DNA from: a virus | Virus record (IMG/VR): IMGVR_UViG_3300032083_002760 | Span: 1 to 35,135 of that record | Direction: 5' to 3' (one strand) | Length of the DNA: 35,135 bases | Shown: positions 12,485 through 19,793 of the stretch, one piece after another | Position numbering within the stretch: position 1 is the stretch's first letter | How the letters are laid out: each line of letters starts with the position of its first letter | The notes under the pieces: model-generated | The model's database searches: none | The model's input: the letters and a program-made list of their open reading frames with translations, nothing else | Told to the model about the DNA's origin: nothing | Made by a program: the position numbers and the translations under genes

Positions 12485-13714
12485 ATGTTTTGTGTAGAAA
12501 AAGTAGCAGAAGCTGAGAGATACCTTCTTGGATGCGTGTTTATAGATAATAACGTTATGTTAGAAATATCTACATTGAGCGAAAATGATTTTTCTATATA
12601 TTATTACAGAAAAATGTTTAAAGAGATGCTGAATCTGTGGGAAGAAGATAAAGAGATAACTCCCCTTTATTTTGACAGTGATCTTGCATTCAATTTAATA
12701 AGTAGCGTTACTACAATACATAGCGTTAAACACTATGTAGAAGTTGTGCGCAGAAATGCTATAAGAAACAGAGCGATTGAAGTAGCGGAGAGAATAAAAA
12801 ATTTTTGTAACAGTACAGAAGTAGAAGAAGAAGAGAGCTATTATAGCGAGATTGATAACATAATCGATGGACTAAGAAGCGAGAAAAAGGGCGGACTTAT
12901 TACAACGCAAGAAATGAAAATAAAATACATGAAACATCTTGAACAGCCGGTTGAAAAGATAGAAACGGGATTCAAAAGATTCGACGAGTGGTGCGGCGGA
13001 CTTGGAAGGGAATGGCTGTACATAATGGCCGCGCGTCCATCGACTGGAAAGACAGCCAAAATGCTCCAGATGGCACTGCACATGGCTGTACATGGACAAG
13101 TACTCTTGTTCTCCCAAGAGATGAAAGCAACTTCGCTCTATAGCCGCATGCTCGCAAATCTAACGGGTATATCCCTGTCTAAAATACGTAGAAAAGAGCT
13201 TAATCAAAAAGAGATTGATGATATAAAGATTAATTTAAATGCGCTGGAAGAGATCTACTTACACATAGGTGACAAGGGTAGTTATAGTGCTACAGAAATA
13301 CGAAATGAAGCGAGAATAAACAAAAAAAAGTTCGGCAAGTTAAGCGGAATATTTATAGACTACTTAGGAATTATGGATATACAACATAAATCAAACAAGA
13401 CATATGCGCAAGCTGTAGGAGAAGTGAGCAAAAAAATGAAATCTCTTGCGCTTGAAATAGATTGTCCGGTTATTCTTTTGTGTCAACTCAATCGAGAGAG
13501 CGAAAAAACAGAAAAACCTATGCTGAGCCATTTGCGCGATAGCGGAAGCATTGAACAAGATGCAGACATTGTAGAGATGCTTTGGAGAGACACACAAGAA
13601 ATCGATGGAGATAAAATAATAAACTCGAGCATTGTGAAAGGTCGCGACACAGGTGTCAATGAGTTTAAATATAGATTTGAAGCACAAAAACAAAAATTTA
13701 CAGATTGGAGATGA
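12485..13714 (+). CDS. dnaB: DnaB-type replicative helicase
   Basis: 409 residues from ATG 12485, six bases after AGGGGCGG; the ATG at 12479 directly abuts that site. An N-terminal helical domain (AEAERYLLGCVFID) is followed by a RecA-fold motor: Walker A ARPSTGKT at about 183-190, the SQEM motif at 210-213, Walker B IFIDYLG at about 289-295, LLCQLNRESE, and SGSIEQDAD. DnaB forms a hexamer that unwinds the fork. The protein is shorter than cellular DnaB (about 450), as is usual for phage forms. Its gene follows ssb by 18 bases. Confidence 0.9.
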   Translation: MFCVEKVAEAERYLLGCVFIDNNVMLEISTLSENDFSIYYYRKMFKEMLNLWEEDKEITPLYFDSDLAFNLISSVTTIHSVKHYVEVVRRNAIRNRAIEVAERIKNFCNSTEVEEEESYYSEIDNIIDGLRSEKKGGLITTQEMKIKYMKHLEQPVEKIETGFKRFDEWCGGLGREWLYIMAARPSTGKTAKMLQMALHMAVHGQVLLFSQEMKATSLYSRMLANLTGISLSKIRRKELNQKEIDDIKINLNALEEIYLHIGDKGSYSATEIRNEARINKKKFGKLSGIFIDYLGIMDIQHKSNKTYAQAVGEVSKKMKSLALEIDCPVILLCQLNRESEKTEKPMLSHLRDSGSIEQDADIVEMLWRDTQEIDGDKIINSSIVKGRDTGVNEFKYRFEAQKQKFTDWR

Positions 13715-13718
13715 CAAA

Positions 13719-14201
13719 ATGAACAGCTACGAAGAAGTGAAGAGGAATCTAATCGAATATCTTAAAAATGAGATTAAAAATGAAATTAAAAACGAGATTA
13801 AAAAAGATATTGAAGAAAAACAAAAAAAAGAGATCACTCTTGGGGAACGAATACGGGAACTAAGAAACGAAAGAGCATTGAGCCAAGAAAACTTAGCAAA
13901 AAAACTAGGAAGATCTGGAACGTGTGTATCTAAGTGGGAGATGGGAACCAACATCCCTAATTACCCCTCTTTACTAAGAATTGCATATTTTTTTAACATT
14001 ACTATTGATCAACTCTGCGAGGGAACGAATTATAATTACGAGGAAAAAAAGAATAAAAATTCTCGAATATACGACGCAGGGACAAAGTTATCCAGAAGCG
14101 AGCTAGAAAGAATTGAAAAAGTGTGTCAGAAAAGGGGTCTTACAAAATCGAAAGTTATACGAGATTTAATAAACGCTTATGCACATGAAGAGGTGATCTA
14201 A
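13719..14201 (+). CDS. XRE and ribbon-helix-helix fusion regulator with N-terminal repeat helix
   Basis: 160 residues from ATG 13719, behind GGAGATGA; the helicase stop lies four bases upstream. Three parts are visible. Residues 8-38 are a charged helix made of repeated NEIK units, coded by four 12-bp repeats at 13764-13811. Residues about 40-95 are an XRE helix-turn-helix (RELRNERALSQENLAKKLGR, SGTCVSKWEMGTNIPNYPSL). Residues about 120-158 look like a ribbon-helix-helix (AGTKLSRSELERIEKVCQKR, GLTKSKVIRDLINAY). Two DNA-binding folds in one small protein are unusual. A role in partition, origin control or repression is possible; which one is unknown. Confidence 0.65.
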   Translation: MNSYEEVKRNLIEYLKNEIKNEIKNEIKKDIEEKQKKEITLGERIRELRNERALSQENLAKKLGRSGTCVSKWEMGTNIPNYPSLLRIAYFFNITIDQLCEGTNYNYEEKKNKNSRIYDAGTKLSRSELERIEKVCQKRGLTKSKVIRDLINAYAHEEVI

Positions 14202-14455
14202 TGACTTTATGGGAGTACTATAACAACAAAGCAAGAAACGGGGAGTACGACAATGAACCAGCATTAGAAATCGTTCCACATGTTTCTTTAAGGGGACAAC
14301 GGGTATCCATGGGATGGACTCAAAGGGAATTGGCTAAAGCTTTAGGAGTAGCTGAATCATTTATATACAAGATCGAAGAGGGTAAGTATGTTCCCAATAT
14401 TTTAGCTAAAAAAAGGGTTATAAACTGGATCTCTGACGTGACTCAGTGTGGGTAG
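14201..14455 (+). CDS. XRE-family HTH protein (84 aa)
   Basis: Start ATG 14201 overlaps the previous stop (TAATG), with GAGGTGAT upstream. The N-terminal 30 residues (MTLWEYYNNKARNGEYDNEP) are followed by an XRE domain: HVSLRGQRVSMGWTQRELAK, ALGVAESFIYKIEEGKYVPN. Small regulators of this type often sit in phage early operons. The C-terminus ends soon after the domain, and the gene overlaps the nuclease gene start by eight bases. Confidence 0.7.
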   Translation: MTLWEYYNNKARNGEYDNEPALEIVPHVSLRGQRVSMGWTQRELAKALGVAESFIYKIEEGKYVPNILAKKRVINWISDVTQCG

Positions 14456-14756
14456 ATCGCAAAAACAAAAGGGCGATCGTTTTGAGCGTTGGTTTGCAAA
14501 AAAGATTGGTGGTGAACGAGTGCCACTTTCGGGAGCATTGGGCGGCAAGTACGTTGGTGACGTAACAGGGCTTAACCTGACTTGGGAATGCAAGTCTAGA
14601 AAAGATGCGTTTAAAACGTATTATAAGTGGCTTGAAAAAGTTGATGCACTAGTTATAAAATCCGATCGGCAAGAGGCGTTAGTCGTTATACCCCTTCAAA
14701 AATTCCTAGAGGGGTGGTCTAGTGCAAAACAACAGAGAAGTAATAAAAACAGTTGA
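14448..14756 (+). CDS. PDDEXK-type Holliday junction resolvase-like nuclease
   Basis: 102 residues from GTG 14448, overlapping the previous gene. The sequence KQKGDRFERWFAKKIGGERV, PLSGALGGKYVGDVTG, LTWECKSRKDAF shows the PDDEXK core: a glutamate in the first helix (E13), an aspartate in GDV (about 38) and the ECK motif (about 47-49). This is the layout of Hjc-type resolvases and related phage nucleases that cut branched DNA before packaging. Position after recombination genes and before the late regulator fits. Cleavage specificity cannot be read from sequence. Confidence 0.75.
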   Translation: MGRSQKQKGDRFERWFAKKIGGERVPLSGALGGKYVGDVTGLNLTWECKSRKDAFKTYYKWLEKVDALVIKSDRQEALVVIPLQKFLEGWSSAKQQRSNKNS

Positions 14757-15126
14757 AAAACATTTGTATGGATACCACGACCTCAAGAAAAAAATTGCGG
14801 ACAGGAAACTAGATATGATACTGTCCGCACCAGCACAGCAGGAAATTAGAAATAAACAACCCTCTGACCCAACGGGTAGGATTGTTCTAAGAATGAGCGC
14901 AGATCACAAATTAGATCGATGGATGAAGATTATTCTAGCTGTAGATATTTCACTTGTAAGTGTTGAATATGAAAAGCGTAAAGTTATAGAGTACAAGTAT
15001 TTTATGCATCCCGATGAAACATGGGAGAATGTAGCAGATTTGCATTATGTAGATGTGCGCACACTAAGAAATTGGAAGAGTTATCTGGTACATGATATCG
15101 CAACACGACTGGGGTATTACTATTAA
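14722..15126 (+). CDS. ArpU/RinA-type late transcription activator 1
   Basis: 134 residues from GTG 14722 behind GAGGGGTGG, overlapping the nuclease gene by 35 bases. The N-terminal helix (VEKHLYGYHDLKKKIADRKL) and C-terminal helix-turn-helix (WENVADLHYVDVRTLRNWKS, then LVHDIATRLGYYY) match the ArpU/RinA group, which switches on virion genes in phages of Firmicutes. It lies directly before the terminase block. A second protein of the group at 22418-22819 lies before the head-tail block, with the related ending WINVADIHNIGKSTLYQWRS. Confidence 0.75.
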   Translation: MQNNREVIKTVEKHLYGYHDLKKKIADRKLDMILSAPAQQEIRNKQPSDPTGRIVLRMSADHKLDRWMKIILAVDISLVSVEYEKRKVIEYKYFMHPDETWENVADLHYVDVRTLRNWKSYLVHDIATRLGYYY

Positions 15127-15165
15127 AAATTCACTATTCTAAATATGTAGAACTTTTTTCCGCTT

Positions 15166-15194
15166 TTGACAAAAAAAACGTGTTAAAATGGTAG
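15166..15194 (+). promoter_or_regulatory. Possible late promoter before the terminase block
   Basis: TTGACA at 15166-15171 is perfect. The element 17 bases later is TGGTAG, a poor -10 box, as expected for a promoter that needs an activator such as the upstream ArpU/RinA-type protein. The assignment is tentative. Confidence 0.4.
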
Positions 15195-15216
15195 TGGGTA
15201 AAATTATAGCCTCTTG

Positions 15217-15243
15217 GGAGCCTTGCAAAAGGTTCCATTTTTT
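15217..15243 (+). terminator. Hairpin with T-run ahead of terS
   Basis: Stem GGAGCCTT/AAGGTTCC with the stable loop GCAA is followed by ATTTTTTAT. It closes the early operon. If the promoter at 15166 is used, it would also act as an attenuator in the late leader. A similar hairpin follows the second ArpU-type gene at 22913-22933. Confidence 0.65.
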
Positions 15244-15284
15244 ATGCAAAAAATAGATGTCTAAAAAAAAGGAGAGTACCCAAA

Positions 15285-15761
15285 ATGCGCGTTCCTATTG
15301 AGAAGTGGGCTACTCAAGAGAATTTGGAAGTGCTTGAAGGATGGGGCAGAAGGGGTCTAACGTTCGGTCAAATAGCTGAGAACATGGGAGTAAGCATAGG
15401 AACGCTTACGAACTGGAGAAAAAAGAACGATGATATCCGCAAAGCTCTCGAGGCGACAAAAGAAATTGCAGATTTGCATGTAGAAAATGCGATGTTTAAA
15501 AGCGCATGCGGATTTTACTATAAAGAACAAGTAGTAACAAATAAGGGTGAGATTGTTTGGATTCAAAAATTTGAGAAGCCGAACACGACAGCGCAAATAT
15601 TTTATCTAAAGAATCGCATGCCCGGCATCTGGACAGACAGACGAGAATTAAAGCACGAGGCAAAAATAGAGAATGTAGAATATATAGCGCGCTGGGGGAA
15701 AGACGATGTATCAGACGGAGAACAGCAAATTCATAAAGACAACGATGATATGCAGAAATGA
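15285..15761 (+). CDS. terS: Terminase small subunit
   Basis: 158 residues from ATG 15285 after AAAGGAGAG. Residues 1-50 hold a helix-turn-helix (LEGWGRRGLTFGQIAENMGV, SIGTLTNWRKKND), followed by a long helix (KALEATKEIADLHVENAMFK) that would form the oligomer core, and a charged tail. This is a standard small terminase layout: the protein recognises the phage DNA and recruits the large subunit. The 3' end overlaps the first ATP-grasp gene by 56 bases, and the large subunit is 1.4 kb further on instead of adjacent. Confidence 0.8.
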   Translation: MRVPIEKWATQENLEVLEGWGRRGLTFGQIAENMGVSIGTLTNWRKKNDDIRKALEATKEIADLHVENAMFKSACGFYYKEQVVTNKGEIVWIQKFEKPNTTAQIFYLKNRMPGIWTDRRELKHEAKIENVEYIARWGKDDVSDGEQQIHKDNDDMQK

Positions 15762-16443
15762 GTATATTAAAGATAAATATATGCCCGAATTTGATTTGTA
15801 CTCTAAGCAAAGTGTGTTAAACATGCTTTACGACTATGGAACAGTATTTATTAAGCCAGACGAGTCGACAGGGAATAGGGGAGTCATTAGACTCCGTCTG
15901 GTAGAAAATGGTAAAATTGAATTAATGGATTCGTACGGGAAAGTTAAAGAAATTGACGAAAGCACACTACCTGAGTGGTCGCAAACAAGATACTTTGTAC
16001 AAGAAGCAATAGATTCGATCGGATACGATGGGCGCAGTGTAGAAGTTAGAGTGTACTTACAGCGTATGCAAAGCACTTGGGAAGTACGCGCAATAATACC
16101 AAAGATCGCGCCAGACGCTGAAAAATTTTCAAGTGTCTCCTATCGGGGCGGTACTACATTGCCCTTTGTCGACGTGTTCGGGGACGAATCAGAAGAATTA
16201 GAAAGAGAGCTTAAAAACGCTTGCTTACTTATGTCGGATGAGTTAACAAAACACATAACAGGTCTTAGAGAACTAGGGTTTGATATGGGCGTAGATAAAC
16301 ATTACAATACACGCTATATCGAAGTGAACACAAGGCCAGCGCTGGGCGCGGTACGGTTAACTAAGAACATGGTCTTGTACGAAACAATTAACCAGTATAA
16401 GCAGATTTTGCAGAAGATAGACACGGAGGAGGTTAAATTTTAG
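15706..16443 (+). CDS. YheC/YheD-type ATP-grasp protein, copy 1
   Basis: 245 residues. The start at ATG 15706, inside terS, is supported by the GGGGG seven bases upstream and by alignment of its first residues (MYQTENSKFIKT) with those of copy 2 (MFQTCLNKFMKT). Visible ATP-grasp landmarks: VFIKPDESTGNRGVIRL with the nucleotide-binding lysine about 50, YFVQEAID at 96-103, DGRSVEVRVYLQ at 108-119, the glycine pair YRGG at 146-149, and ELGFDMGVD then YIEVNTRP with metal ligands E206 and N208. The pattern is that of YheC/YheD proteins, known from spore-forming Bacillales. Such enzymes join a carboxylate to an amine through an acyl phosphate. The substrate is unknown. D of the usual GRxxDxR motif is replaced by E. 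Confidence 0.75.
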   Translation: MYQTENSKFIKTTMICRNEYIKDKYMPEFDLYSKQSVLNMLYDYGTVFIKPDESTGNRGVIRLRLVENGKIELMDSYGKVKEIDESTLPEWSQTRYFVQEAIDSIGYDGRSVEVRVYLQRMQSTWEVRAIIPKIAPDAEKFSSVSYRGGTTLPFVDVFGDESEELERELKNACLLMSDELTKHITGLRELGFDMGVDKHYNTRYIEVNTRPALGAVRLTKNMVLYETINQYKQILQKIDTEEVKF

Positions 16444-17198
16444 TGTTCCAAACGTGCCTAAACAAGTTTATGAAGACTAGTGTTATTAACGCCAATCCCA
16501 ATCTACGTAAGCATGTTCCCGAGTTTTGTATGTACAATCGCCGCAACGCTATGTACATGCTTGAGAAACATGTGAGCGTATTTGTAAAACCAAACGAGGG
16601 CGCGAGAGGCTTTGGAATAGTGCGTTTAAGAAAAAGGGATGAACAAGTTATTGAGTGCATCGACCATCGCGGAAATGTTAAGTATACGAATTATTCACAG
16701 CTTCCTGAATGGTCTCAAGATAAATATATAATTCAAGAAGCTATAGATATACCGTGCATCGATGGACGGGTTTGGGATATTCGCATACATCTTCAAAAAT
16801 TAAACGACACATGGGAAATAATGGGAAATATTTCTAAGCTTGGCGAAGAGGGAAAGGTTGTTACAAACAACGCTCACGGCGGTAAATCTATAGACACTGA
16901 AGAATTATTAAGTAGAGTTATAGAAGATAAAAGTACGATCTCACACACTATTTTTATGTTAGATACACTCTCTGCAGAGATTGCGTATACGCTAGAAGTA
17001 GAGTATGCAGGTATACGAGAGCTTGGGATTGATCTCGCGTTAGATAAAAATAATAACATTTGGATAATAGAAGCTAATACTAACCCACCGTCTATATTGT
17101 TCAAGAATATAGAGTTTGCATGCAAAGCAATAGACCGAAATAAAAAATATTTGCGCGCAAATGTTGAAACACAAAATTTTTCTTTCGAGGCACTATGA
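16443..17198 (+). CDS. YheC/YheD-type ATP-grasp protein, copy 2
   Basis: 251 residues from GTG 16443, overlapping the copy 1 stop by one base, with GGAGGAGG about 11 bases upstream. It keeps the canonical motifs: VFVKPNEGARGFGIVRL (lysine about 49), YIIQEAID, DGRVWDIRIHLQK with D112 and R114, NNAHGG at 142-147, ELGIDLALD and WIIEANTNPP with E210 and N212. Copies share LPEWSQ, QEAID, TWE and the metal site and look roughly one third identical, so they are old tandem paralogs. The stop overlaps the terL start (ATGA). All active-site positions are present, so it is probably an active ligase; whether the two form a heterodimer is open. Confidence 0.8.
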   Translation: MFQTCLNKFMKTSVINANPNLRKHVPEFCMYNRRNAMYMLEKHVSVFVKPNEGARGFGIVRLRKRDEQVIECIDHRGNVKYTNYSQLPEWSQDKYIIQEAIDIPCIDGRVWDIRIHLQKLNDTWEIMGNISKLGEEGKVVTNNAHGGKSIDTEELLSRVIEDKSTISHTIFMLDTLSAEIAYTLEVEYAGIRELGIDLALDKNNNIWIIEANTNPPSILFKNIEFACKAIDRNKKYLRANVETQNFSFEAL

Positions 17199-18421
17199 AA
17201 GCGAACATAGATCTATATACGCCCCACGCTGGACAAATAAAGATTCATAACGCTATAGAAAAAACACGCTTTGTTGTGGCTACGTGTGGGAGAAGATTTG
17301 GGAAGACACTAGCATGCACAAACGAAATTGTTAGAAATGCGTGGATAAATCCGCGGAGTTCATCCCTCTGGTGCGCTCCCACGTACGATCAAAGCAAACT
17401 AGCTTTTCAGGTAATAACAAGTAATATATCAGGGGCTATACATAGCGCAACGCGAAGCCCAATGGATATTACATTTAAAAACGGGAGCGTGACACAGTTT
17501 AGAAGCACAGAAAAGTACGATAACCTTCGTGGGCGCGGCGTTGATCTGCTTATTTTAGACGAGGCGGCAATGGTGAACGGAAGCGCGTGGAGTGAATCTT
17601 TAAGACCAATGCTGTCAGACAGAAACGGAAAAGCCGTCATTGTATCAACCCCGAAGGGGAGAAACTGGTTTTTCCAACTTTGGAGCCGTGGGCAAGATCC
17701 AGAATTTCCTAATTACGCTTCTTTTAAGTTTCCTACGTCTGCAAATCCGCTTATACCTCAAGAAGAAATCGAAGAAGCGCGTCGGACGCTTCCGAGTGAC
17801 GTTTTTCAGCAAGAATACGAAGCAGAGTTCTTGGAAAGTGCTGGGCAAGTTTTTCGAAATGTTACAAATTGCGTGAGGGATCATCTACATGAAAAATCAA
17901 CGCCGCTCCCCCAGTCTAGGTTTATAGCTGGCTGGGACATCGCGAAGACGACGGATTTTAGTTGCATAGTGATTATGGACAGAAATACAAAAGAAGTGGT
18001 GTACTTCGATAGATTTAGAAGAATTGACTATACATTACAAGTTAAGCGCGTAGCGAGTTTAGCGCAAAAATTCAACAAAGCGCGCGTAGTAATGGACTCC
18101 ACAGGAGCAGGCGATCCCGTATTAGAGCAGATGCAACGCGCCGGGGTAAACGTAGAGGGTATTACGTTTACAAACAGTTCAAAACAAAATTTAATTGAGA
18201 ATCTTTCTGTTATGTTAGAGAAAGAAGAAATAACTTACCCAAAGATTGAAGTACTGATAAATGAGTTAATGAGTTTTGAGTACGATATGACACGCGCTGG
18301 AAACATACGTTATCAAGCACCGCAAGGGATGCATGATGATTGTGTTATTGCATTATCGCTAGCCTGCTGGGGAATAAAACACTCTACTACACCCAGAGCG
18401 AGAATGATACGCTGGAATTAA
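17195..18421 (+). CDS. terL: Terminase large subunit
   Basis: 408 residues, start ATG 17195 overlapping the copy 2 ATP-grasp stop. ATPase motifs: Walker A CGRRFGKT at 31-38, Walker B LLILDEAA at about 118-125, coupling motif VSTPKG at 150-155. Nuclease motifs of the RNase H-like domain: GWDIAKTTDF (D248), VVMDSTGAGD (D301) and GMHDDCVIALSLA near 385-397. The protein pumps DNA into the prohead and cuts it. Length and motifs are complete. Confidence 0.93.
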   Translation: MKANIDLYTPHAGQIKIHNAIEKTRFVVATCGRRFGKTLACTNEIVRNAWINPRSSSLWCAPTYDQSKLAFQVITSNISGAIHSATRSPMDITFKNGSVTQFRSTEKYDNLRGRGVDLLILDEAAMVNGSAWSESLRPMLSDRNGKAVIVSTPKGRNWFFQLWSRGQDPEFPNYASFKFPTSANPLIPQEEIEEARRTLPSDVFQQEYEAEFLESAGQVFRNVTNCVRDHLHEKSTPLPQSRFIAGWDIAKTTDFSCIVIMDRNTKEVVYFDRFRRIDYTLQVKRVASLAQKFNKARVVMDSTGAGDPVLEQMQRAGVNVEGITFTNSSKQNLIENLSVMLEKEEITYPKIEVLINELMSFEYDMTRAGNIRYQAPQGMHDDCVIALSLACWGIKHSTTPRARMIRWN

Positions 18422-18441
18422 ATATCAGGGGGCAATATTAT

Positions 18442-18696
18442 ATGTCTAGCTTAAAAGAGTATTTCACACTAGATAAAAAAGAAGAGTTGAAGCACAAGAA
18501 AGAACTAACAATACAGATGCTAGAAAGTGCGCTAGAGCATATTAAGAAAGATAATATTTATGTGTACAATATGCGCTGTAACGAAGAAACGAAGACACAC
18601 CTTGATCTACGAGGAAAAAGTACTGTATATGAACATAATTTTTCTTTCTATTCATGTGATCCCGAAAAAAATGAAGCGATGATAACAAAGGAATAG
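18442..18696 (+). CDS. Small protein of unknown function (84 aa)
   Basis: Start ATG 18442, nine bases after AGGGGGC and 21 bases after terL. Residues 1-40 are a charged helix (LKEYFTLDKKEELKHKKELT, then IQMLESALEHIKKDN). The C-terminal part (IYVYNMRCNEETKTH, STVYEHNFSFYSCD) is beta-like and shows weak resemblance to the end of the protein at 19794-20228. No known domain. It opens the small-gene island between terminase and portal. Confidence 0.55.
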   Translation: MSSLKEYFTLDKKEELKHKKELTIQMLESALEHIKKDNIYVYNMRCNEETKTHLDLRGKSTVYEHNFSFYSCDPEKNEAMITKE

Positions 18697-18707
18697 GGGG
18701 TAATTGC

Positions 18708-18848
18708 ATGGACGAAAATAATCCGTTTCGGGTTTTGCTTGGGTACATTATAGCGTGCGTTGTTGTGTTCGGGTCTCTGGGTTGTGCATTTGCGTTAATT
18801 GTGTGGATTATAAAAAGCTTCTGGAATGCTCTTAATACCATCCTTTAA
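18708..18848 (+). CDS. Small membrane protein (46 aa)
   Basis: Start ATG 18708 after AGGGGGTAATTGC. The product is MDENNPFRVLLGYIIACVVV, then FGSLGCAFALIVWIIKSFW: a short polar head and one long or two short membrane segments. Size and topology would fit a holin-like or anti-receptor peptide, but there is no endolysin next to it. Function unknown. Confidence 0.55.
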   Translation: MDENNPFRVLLGYIIACVVVFGSLGCAFALIVWIIKSFWNALNTIL

Positions 18849-18866
18849 ATACATAGGGGGCTTAAC

Positions 18867-19358
18867 ATGAAGAATTTTCTTAATCTTTTCGGCAAGTTAT
18901 TTTCTTCCGAAAAAGAGAGAGTAATAGAAGATAAAAAAGAGAGAGTAATAATAGAAGATAAAAAAGAAGCGGTTGAAGTAAAAGAGGAATGTGTTGAAAA
19001 TCAAATAGAACAAAATTTATATAAGATATTAGATACACTCCGTCCCTACGTCGGCTTTAAATTTAACACAGAAGATAGAATATATGAGATCGCTTACCAG
19101 TATCAGCAATTTAGCTATTACGATAATACAATATGTGTCAAAGTATGCGATTTAGAAGACGAGGAAATAGGACTAATTAAAAGCAGGTACATTTATTATT
19201 CTATGTATGAAGAGTACAAAAAATTTTTAGGACACTATCCAGAGATGTTGTCCTTTTTTGCGGAAGAACAAAAAATAATGAATGAAGAGTTATTAAAAAT
19301 AACATCAGATAGGTTGACACTCCACACGGATTCATCCGTGGGATTCTCGAGTAGTTAG
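18867..19358 (+). pseudogene. Small-island gene whose 3' end is replaced by an inserted element
   Basis: 163 codons from ATG 18867 after GGGGGC. The N-terminus MKNFLNLFGKLFSSEKERV is followed by two near-identical runs of ERVIxEDKKE, then a globular part (LYKILDTLRPYVGFKFN, YQYQQFSYYDNTICVKVCDL). From residue 150 on, the last 14 residues (LTLHTDSSVGFSSS) are coded by the element at 19314-19765. Removing the element restores the frame to end INLKKAAI-stop at 19790-19792, two bases before the next ATG. The native protein therefore lost nine residues and gained 14; it may still work. Confidence 0.6.
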
Positions 19359-19540
19359 CGTTCTCAGGCCATTTCTGTTTCGAACAACTCTCGAGTTAAG
19401 GGCGGTGTCATCAGCCCGTCCCATGCAGTTAGAAATGTACCCACATGGGCGGTGTACCTGTTACCAGTACACTAGATTGTTTTACGCAGTCAATGCAACC
19501 TCGTACTATACTTCCGAGGAGAGACCTACACAGTAGGATG
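19295..19540 (-). ncRNA. Omega-RNA-like guide RNA region of the element
   Basis: The right-hand part of the element on the minus strand resembles the omega-RNA of TnpB elements: conserved-looking stems ACAGGTACACCGCCC and GATGACACCGCCC, the terminal hairpin and GTGTCAA end. In such RNAs the guide is the flanking DNA right after the element, here starting CCTATCTGATGTTATTTT (19313 downward). The 5' boundary given is approximate. A TnpB protein would have to come from elsewhere. Confidence 0.45.
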
Positions 19541-19765
19541 AGCACAGCTCATATGATGATTCTACCAAAAGATAGTTGCTCTTACCACCTCCTTTTCGGA
19601 GGTGCTGATCAACGCCGACTTTCATCCCACCCTTGAAAGAGTTGGGCTTTCACTCGGCGATGTTCTGTAATGATAGTAAGCGAAGCACTGACGGAGTCTG
19701 ATATGCAATCCTTTAAGAATCAGCGCATGAGGGTTATTAACAAAGTGGAGGAATGACCCTACGCA
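19314..19765 (-). mobile_element. ORF-less IS200/IS605-type element (452 bp)
   Basis: The right end (minus strand) shows the classic TnpB-element ending: CTCGAGAATCCCACGG, a hairpin CACGGA-TGAA-TCCGTG (19340-19325), GGAGTGTCAA. The left end has a 9-bp hairpin AGGGTCATT/AATAACCCT (19760-19730). TTTAT lies directly outside the left end (19770-19766) and no target duplication is present, as expected for these single-strand transposons. Inside there is no transposase or TnpB frame, but many stable hairpins. I read it as a nonautonomous relative that is moved in trans. The fit of the flanking gene after removal supports the boundaries. Exact ends could be off by one or two bases. Confidence 0.7.
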
Positions 19766-19793
19766 ATAAATTTAAAAAAGGCGGCTATATAAA

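Noticed and set aside
19445-19636. Open frame of 63 codons inside the inserted element
   Set aside because: No ribosome site, no similarity to transposase or TnpB, and the region is better explained by RNA hairpins.
19314-19765. HEARO/IscB-associated RNA reading on the plus strand
   Set aside because: The end ...GAATCCCACGG hairpin GGAGTGTCAA on the minus strand fits the TnpB right end better, and no IscB frame follows.
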